Positions 60,675 to 64,000 of a DNA stretch of 64,000 nt are shown here, in pieces. Under the pieces are notes generated by a model. It saw nothing but the letters and a program-made list of their open reading frames with translations, did no database searches and was not told the origin of the DNA. Every line of letters begins with the position of its first letter. Positions within the stretch are counted from its first letter, which is position 1. The stretch is taken from positions 248,001 to 312,000 of the forward strand of contig NZ_JAARML010000003.1 of NCBI RefSeq assembly GCF_011759375.1, in the 5' to 3' direction. This DNA comes from Paraflavitalea devenefica (GTDB lineage: Bacteria; Bacteroidota; Bacteroidia; Chitinophagales; Chitinophagaceae). The position numbers and the translations under genes are program-made.

Positions 60675-61505
60675 ATGCTCATCATAGACGCACACTGCCA
60701 CGCCGGAAAAGGAGACGGACTCACCGGGCCCTGGGATACCAGCGCACCGCTCAACAACTTTTTGCGCTGGTCGCAGGAAGCAGGTATACAAAGGACCAAC
60801 CTCTTTGCCGCCTTTCATTCAGACTATGCAAAGGCCAATGCGGCAGTGTCGGCTATTGTGAATAAACAGCCCGACAGGTTTTATGGATTTGCTTTTGTGC
60901 ATGCGGTGAACGACCAGGGCCGTGTCTTTGACCTGGTGAATAAGGCGGTAACACAATATGGCTTTTGTGGTATCAAAGTGCACCGGCATGATGCCCGCAT
61001 CTCCCGGGAAATAGTTGAAGCGGCCAGGTACTTTTCCCTGCCGGTCCTTTATGATGTAGTAGGTGAAGTATCTATGATCGAGCTGCTGGCTACGGAATAC
61101 CCGGATGTGAACTTCATCATTCCACACCTGTCCAGCTTTTCCGACGACTGGCGGGCGCAGATCGCGCTCATCCCTATGTTGGAAAGGCATCCCAACATCT
61201 ATACCGATACCTCCGGTATCCGCCGTTTCGACCTGTTGGAAATGGCCTTCAAACGGGCAGGGGCAGGGAAGATCATCTTTGGCTCTGATGGCCCCTGGCT
61301 GCATCCTGCGGTGGAACTAAAAAAAGTCTTGGTGCTTACCCGCAATAAAACCGATCTGCAACGCATGCTGGCCGGCAATTTTCTGCGGCTTACGGAGAAA
61401 GTGCGCAATGGCGAATACAAAACAGCCGGCCGCCCCAAACCCTCCTTCTCCAAAACAACAGAACCCCTTACTTACGAATACCGCGATCCGTGGCTGATCA
61501 AATAA
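60675..61505 (+). CDS. Amidohydrolase-family (TIM-barrel) metal hydrolase
   Basis: A 276-residue enzyme of the amidohydrolase-2 type. Metal ligands: DAHCHAG (His7, His9), a His in GIKVHRHD, IPHLSSF, and the catalytic Asp in FGSDGPWLHP. Family members hydrolyse or decarboxylate small carboxylated substrates; the substrate is unknown here. It starts 2 bp after the nuclease-like gene and stops 2 bp from the stop of the convergent sigma-54 activator, so it is the last gene of the operon. Confidence 0.85.
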   Translation: MLIIDAHCHAGKGDGLTGPWDTSAPLNNFLRWSQEAGIQRTNLFAAFHSDYAKANAAVSAIVNKQPDRFYGFAFVHAVNDQGRVFDLVNKAVTQYGFCGIKVHRHDARISREIVEAARYFSLPVLYDVVGEVSMIELLATEYPDVNFIIPHLSSFSDDWRAQIALIPMLERHPNIYTDTSGIRRFDLLEMAFKRAGAGKIIFGSDGPWLHPAVELKKVLVLTRNKTDLQRMLAGNFLRLTEKVRNGEYKTAGRPKPSFSKTTEPLTYEYRDPWLIK

Positions 61506-61507
61506 CC

Positions 61508-62881
61508 CTAATTAACTTCATTTCTCTTTCTTATGTACTGTAATGTTCGTACTTCCACATTCAGCTTCCGTGCTGCCAGCTTCAGGTTACCGCCACTGTC
61601 TTCCAGGGCAATTTCCATGGCCAGCAGGGCAATATCATTCTTGATCTTCAGCAGGTCTTTACCACTTGCAATAGCCAGCCGGATAGATTGTTGCAGGGAT
61701 TGACTTTGCTGGTTCCACGCCTGCTTCAGTTGATGGATCTCCGGCAGTTCATCTTCCGGTATATCGCCCATGCTGATAAAACCTTCTCCCGTATAGCGCA
61801 TGGCAATCCTGGCCATCAGTTGTTTCAGTTCCCGTACATTGCCCGGGTAGTCGCGGCTCACCAGGTAATTCATCACCGTGTTATCTATTTCAGGCGCTGC
61901 AACCAGCTTCAGTTCCTGCCGCAGGAAATGCCGCGCCAGTTCGGGAATATCTTCCCGCCGTTCCTGCAGGGAGGGCAACGTCAATACGGCCGATGCGATC
62001 CTGAAATAAAGGTCCTCCCGGAAATTACCTTTGGCAATCTCCTCCTTCAGGTTCCTGTTGGTAGCACATACCAGCCGGAAATTCGTTTTATTCCAGCTAT
62101 TGCTGCCCACCCGCTTATAAGTTCCTTCCTGTATCACCCTTAATAAGCCTGCCTGCAGCGTTAACGGCAGTTCGCCCAGTTCATCGAGGAACAGGGAACC
62201 TTTATCGGCAAGCGCGAAGGCCCCATCCCGGGAGTAGATCGCATTCGTGAAAGCGCCTTTCTCATGTCCATAAAACTCACTGCCCGATAATTCCGGTACA
62301 ATCGTTGTACAGTCCAGCAACACCAGCTCTCCTTTCTCTTTGCGCTGGTCCAGGGCATGTATCAGGCCGGCAGTCATCTCCTTACCGGTCCCCGATGCGC
62401 CCATCAGCAGGATATGGTGGTTTGTAAACCAGGCTGCTTCAATCACCTTGCTTAGGAACTTCTTCCAGGTACTGCTTTCCCCGATCATCGTACGTTGCAC
62501 TACCTCCGATTGGATCAGGTCGCCGATCAGCTTCCATCTTTTAATGCGCGACAGCAGCAGGCCGGTCACCGTTTCATCCTCCTTCCAGGTAAGTACATCG
62601 CTGGCTCCCGCCTGCATCAGTTGCCATTTTTGTATATCAGATGCCGTATGATGCACAGCAACAACAATCACCTTGCAGTCAGTTGAGCACAACTGTTGCA
62701 ATTGGGTGGTTACTGTTTCAAAAGCAGTTTTATTGCCCCAGCAAATGATCATCACTTTGCAGTCGGAGCCGGGCTGCCGGCAGCAGTCAATACCTTTTTC
62801 CTGCAGGGCAAACAGGATGCTGTCTGCTTCCACGTGATCCCGTGAAGCGGTATGTATTACACAAGCCGATAGATTTCCCAT
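61508..62881 (-). CDS. Sigma-54-dependent transcriptional activator
   Basis: A 457-residue bacterial enhancer-binding protein. Residues 1-125 look like a receiver-type fold (VIVVAVHHTASDIQKWQLMQ, GASDVLTW), but the usual phospho-accepting Asp is not evident. The AAA+ domain shows Walker A GASGTGKE (161-168), GAFTNA (209-214) in place of GAFTGA, and Walker B LFLDEL (230-235). A Fis-type helix-turn-helix closes the protein (NLKLAARKLNVEVRTLQYI). It is convergent to the operon and is the natural activator of the sigma-54-type promoter at 54059. Confidence 0.92.
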   Translation of the reverse strand: MGNLSACVIHTASRDHVEADSILFALQEKGIDCCRQPGSDCKVMIICWGNKTAFETVTTQLQQLCSTDCKVIVVAVHHTASDIQKWQLMQAGASDVLTWKEDETVTGLLLSRIKRWKLIGDLIQSEVVQRTMIGESSTWKKFLSKVIEAAWFTNHHILLMGASGTGKEMTAGLIHALDQRKEKGELVLLDCTTIVPELSGSEFYGHEKGAFTNAIYSRDGAFALADKGSLFLDELGELPLTLQAGLLRVIQEGTYKRVGSNSWNKTNFRLVCATNRNLKEEIAKGNFREDLYFRIASAVLTLPSLQERREDIPELARHFLRQELKLVAAPEIDNTVMNYLVSRDYPGNVRELKQLMARIAMRYTGEGFISMGDIPEDELPEIHQLKQAWNQQSQSLQQSIRLAIASGKDLLKIKNDIALLAMEIALEDSGGNLKLAARKLNVEVRTLQYIRKRNEVN

Positions 62882-63309
62882 GACGATGCCGTTGATGCGT
62901 CGTTAAAAACATAACATCAGGTAGAGGTAAATAACGGATCTGCTTTTCAGGTAAACGGCGGCAGGAAAAAAGATCAGGTAAATACTTTGCCAGGGATGGA
63001 ATGGTTAATAAACCCTGAGGCAGGGAAAGGGTGAAAACCAGTCTGTGGCAGAACAGCGGCAGGAGAGCAATAAAAAAAGGATCACGTTCGGTCAGGAATA
63101 TCAGTACACATACAAGTTGGTTGTTTTAAAGGTTGCTTCGTATAAAGATACTTGTTAAAGAAGGAGGCAGCAATACCACATTGTGGTAGTTTTAACAGGT
63201 CAATCCTGCCTTTGAAAATGAAGTAATGGTTAAGCAAAATAACATAAAGCACAGGCTGCTAACCTATTGGTCCGAAAAGCGGATTTTGAGGCCGGTTCAC
63301 CCTAATGGG
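62882..63309. other. 428-bp gene-free stretch upstream of the sigma-54 activator
   Basis: No coding frame is convincing. It should carry the promoter of the minus-strand activator gene and the 3' end of the LytTR gene. The only clear structure is the 15-bp palindrome at 63174-63188. Confidence 0.5.
63174..63188. promoter_or_regulatory. Perfect 15-bp palindrome
   Basis: TACCACA and TGTGGTA flank a central T. A site of this size and symmetry fits a dimeric regulator. It lies 122 bp after the LytTR stop and 293 bp before the sigma-54 activator start, so its target gene is uncertain. Confidence 0.35.
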
Positions 63310-64000
63310 TTAAGGCTTTTTCCACTCAGCAATAAAAGAAGTATAACTGTCACTGATGGGAAGTTCTGTGGAGGAAACCAGCGTCACCTTGCGGTTCAGA
63401 ATGGACTTCACTTTATCCACGGCTACAATATAACTGCGGTGAATACGCCTGAACCGTGCCGTAGGTAATTTTTCCAGTACGCCTTTCAGGGTCATCAGGG
63501 TAAGTACCGGCTTGTCATTAATGCGGTGTATCTTGATATAATCTTCCAGGCTTTCAATATATTCAATATCCTGCAGGCCGATCTTCATCATGCGGTATTC
63601 CGAGTAGATAAACAGGCTTTCCTCTGTCTCATACCGCGGTTTGTTTTTATAATCATAATATTCAATCGCCTTGTGCGCAGCCCGGGAAAAACGCTCCAGG
63701 CTAATGGGCTTCAGCAGGTAATCGATGGCATTCAGCTCAAAGCCTTCATGGGCAAACTTTTTATACGCAGTGGTGAAAATGATCATTGGTTTTTCGGGCA
63801 GGGAGCGTACCAGGTCCAGCCCCGTAATATCCGGCATATTGATATCTATAAACAGCAGGTCAACGGCGTGCTGCCGTAAATATTCGGCGCCACTGATCGC
63901 ATCATCAAACGTGTGTACCAGTTGAAGAGCAGGGAACTTTGATACATATTCCCGGATCACTGCCAGGGCCGGCGGTTCATCGTCTATCGCAATACATCTT
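63310..64000 (-). CDS. LytTR-family response regulator, N-terminus cut by the window end
   Basis: The frame runs off the window edge; the visible part has 230 residues and lacks only the first few. The receiver domain begins CIAIDDEPPAL (acidic pair), has the phospho-Asp in LLFIDINMPDITG, and Thr/Lys in FTTAYKKFA and YLLKPI. A LytTR DNA-binding domain occupies the last 100 residues (DIEYIESLEDYIKIH, FRRIHRSYIVAVDKVKSI). Such regulators usually pair with a histidine kinase of the YehU/LytS type, which should lie just beyond the window. Confidence 0.93.
   Translation of the reverse strand, partial: RCIAIDDEPPALAVIREYVSKFPALQLVHTFDDAISGAEYLRQHAVDLLFIDINMPDITGLDLVRSLPEKPMIIFTTAYKKFAHEGFELNAIDYLLKPISLERFSRAAHKAIEYYDYKNKPRYETEESLFIYSEYRMMKIGLQDIEYIESLEDYIKIHRINDKPVLTLMTLKGVLEKLPTARFRRIHRSYIVAVDKVKSILNRKVTLVSSTELPISDSYTSFIAEWKKP

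Overview
The window looks like a chromosomal segment of a Bacteroidota bacterium, most likely of the Chitinophaga/Niastella group (class Chitinophagia). The evidence is four SusC/SusD-type components in this layout, surface lipoproteins, C-terminal type IX secretion (T9SS) sorting domains, an STN-type SusC coupled to a FecR anti-sigma factor, and the hydrophobic-tailed ECF sigma factor. No rRNA, tRNA, CRISPR array, transposase or phage gene was seen.

Region 1 (1-5082) is the end of a plant beta-glucan utilisation locus: a SusD tail, a TIG-domain surface glycan-binding lipoprotein, a clan GH-A hydrolase with a T9SS tail, and a GH9 endoglucanase. Region 2 (5100-24937) starts with a divergent LacI-family regulator and is a large pectin locus: SusC/SusD, a FN3/beta-helix lipoprotein, PL1 lyase, CE12 acetylesterase, a 1893-residue PL1-CE8 fusion exported by T9SS, a second CE8, a zinc alcohol dehydrogenase and a GH43. 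Region 3 (25101-37558) holds an ECF sigma factor, a GH28-like beta-helix protein on the other strand, a Sel1-like repeat protein, an AHSA1-type protein, then FecR, an STN-containing SusC and a SusD. Region 4 (37984-52742) is a long plus-strand run that finishes pectin breakdown and catabolism: GH28, GH105, a divergent CE8, then UxaB, UxaA, UxaC, KduD, KduI, KdgK, KDPG aldolase and a hexuronate-type MFS importer, ending in a strong terminator. Together these genes take pectin to pyruvate and glyceraldehyde 3-phosphate through both the galacturonate and the unsaturated-uronate branches. Three near-identical 18-bp operator-like sites (6252, 25016, 37819) precede three of the transcription units and suggest that one LacI-type regulon covers regions 2 to 4.

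Region 5 (52819-53917) carries a small SMR exporter and a ThuA-like protein. Region 6 (53961-62881) is the most unusual part: a seven-gene plus-strand operon, tightly packed, with a sigma-54-type promoter in front and a sigma-54 activator gene convergent at its end. It encodes two paralogous small proteins with an alternating Glu/Phe N-terminus followed by a Glu-rich FLG motif and a cationic glycine-zipper segment, a HExxH zinc protease candidate, a large unknown protein, an AONS-like PLP enzyme, a PD-(D/E)xK nuclease-like protein that carries a similar FLG motif, and an amidohydrolase. I propose this as an uncharacterised export or peptide-maturation system; its function is inference. The window ends inside a LytTR response regulator gene.
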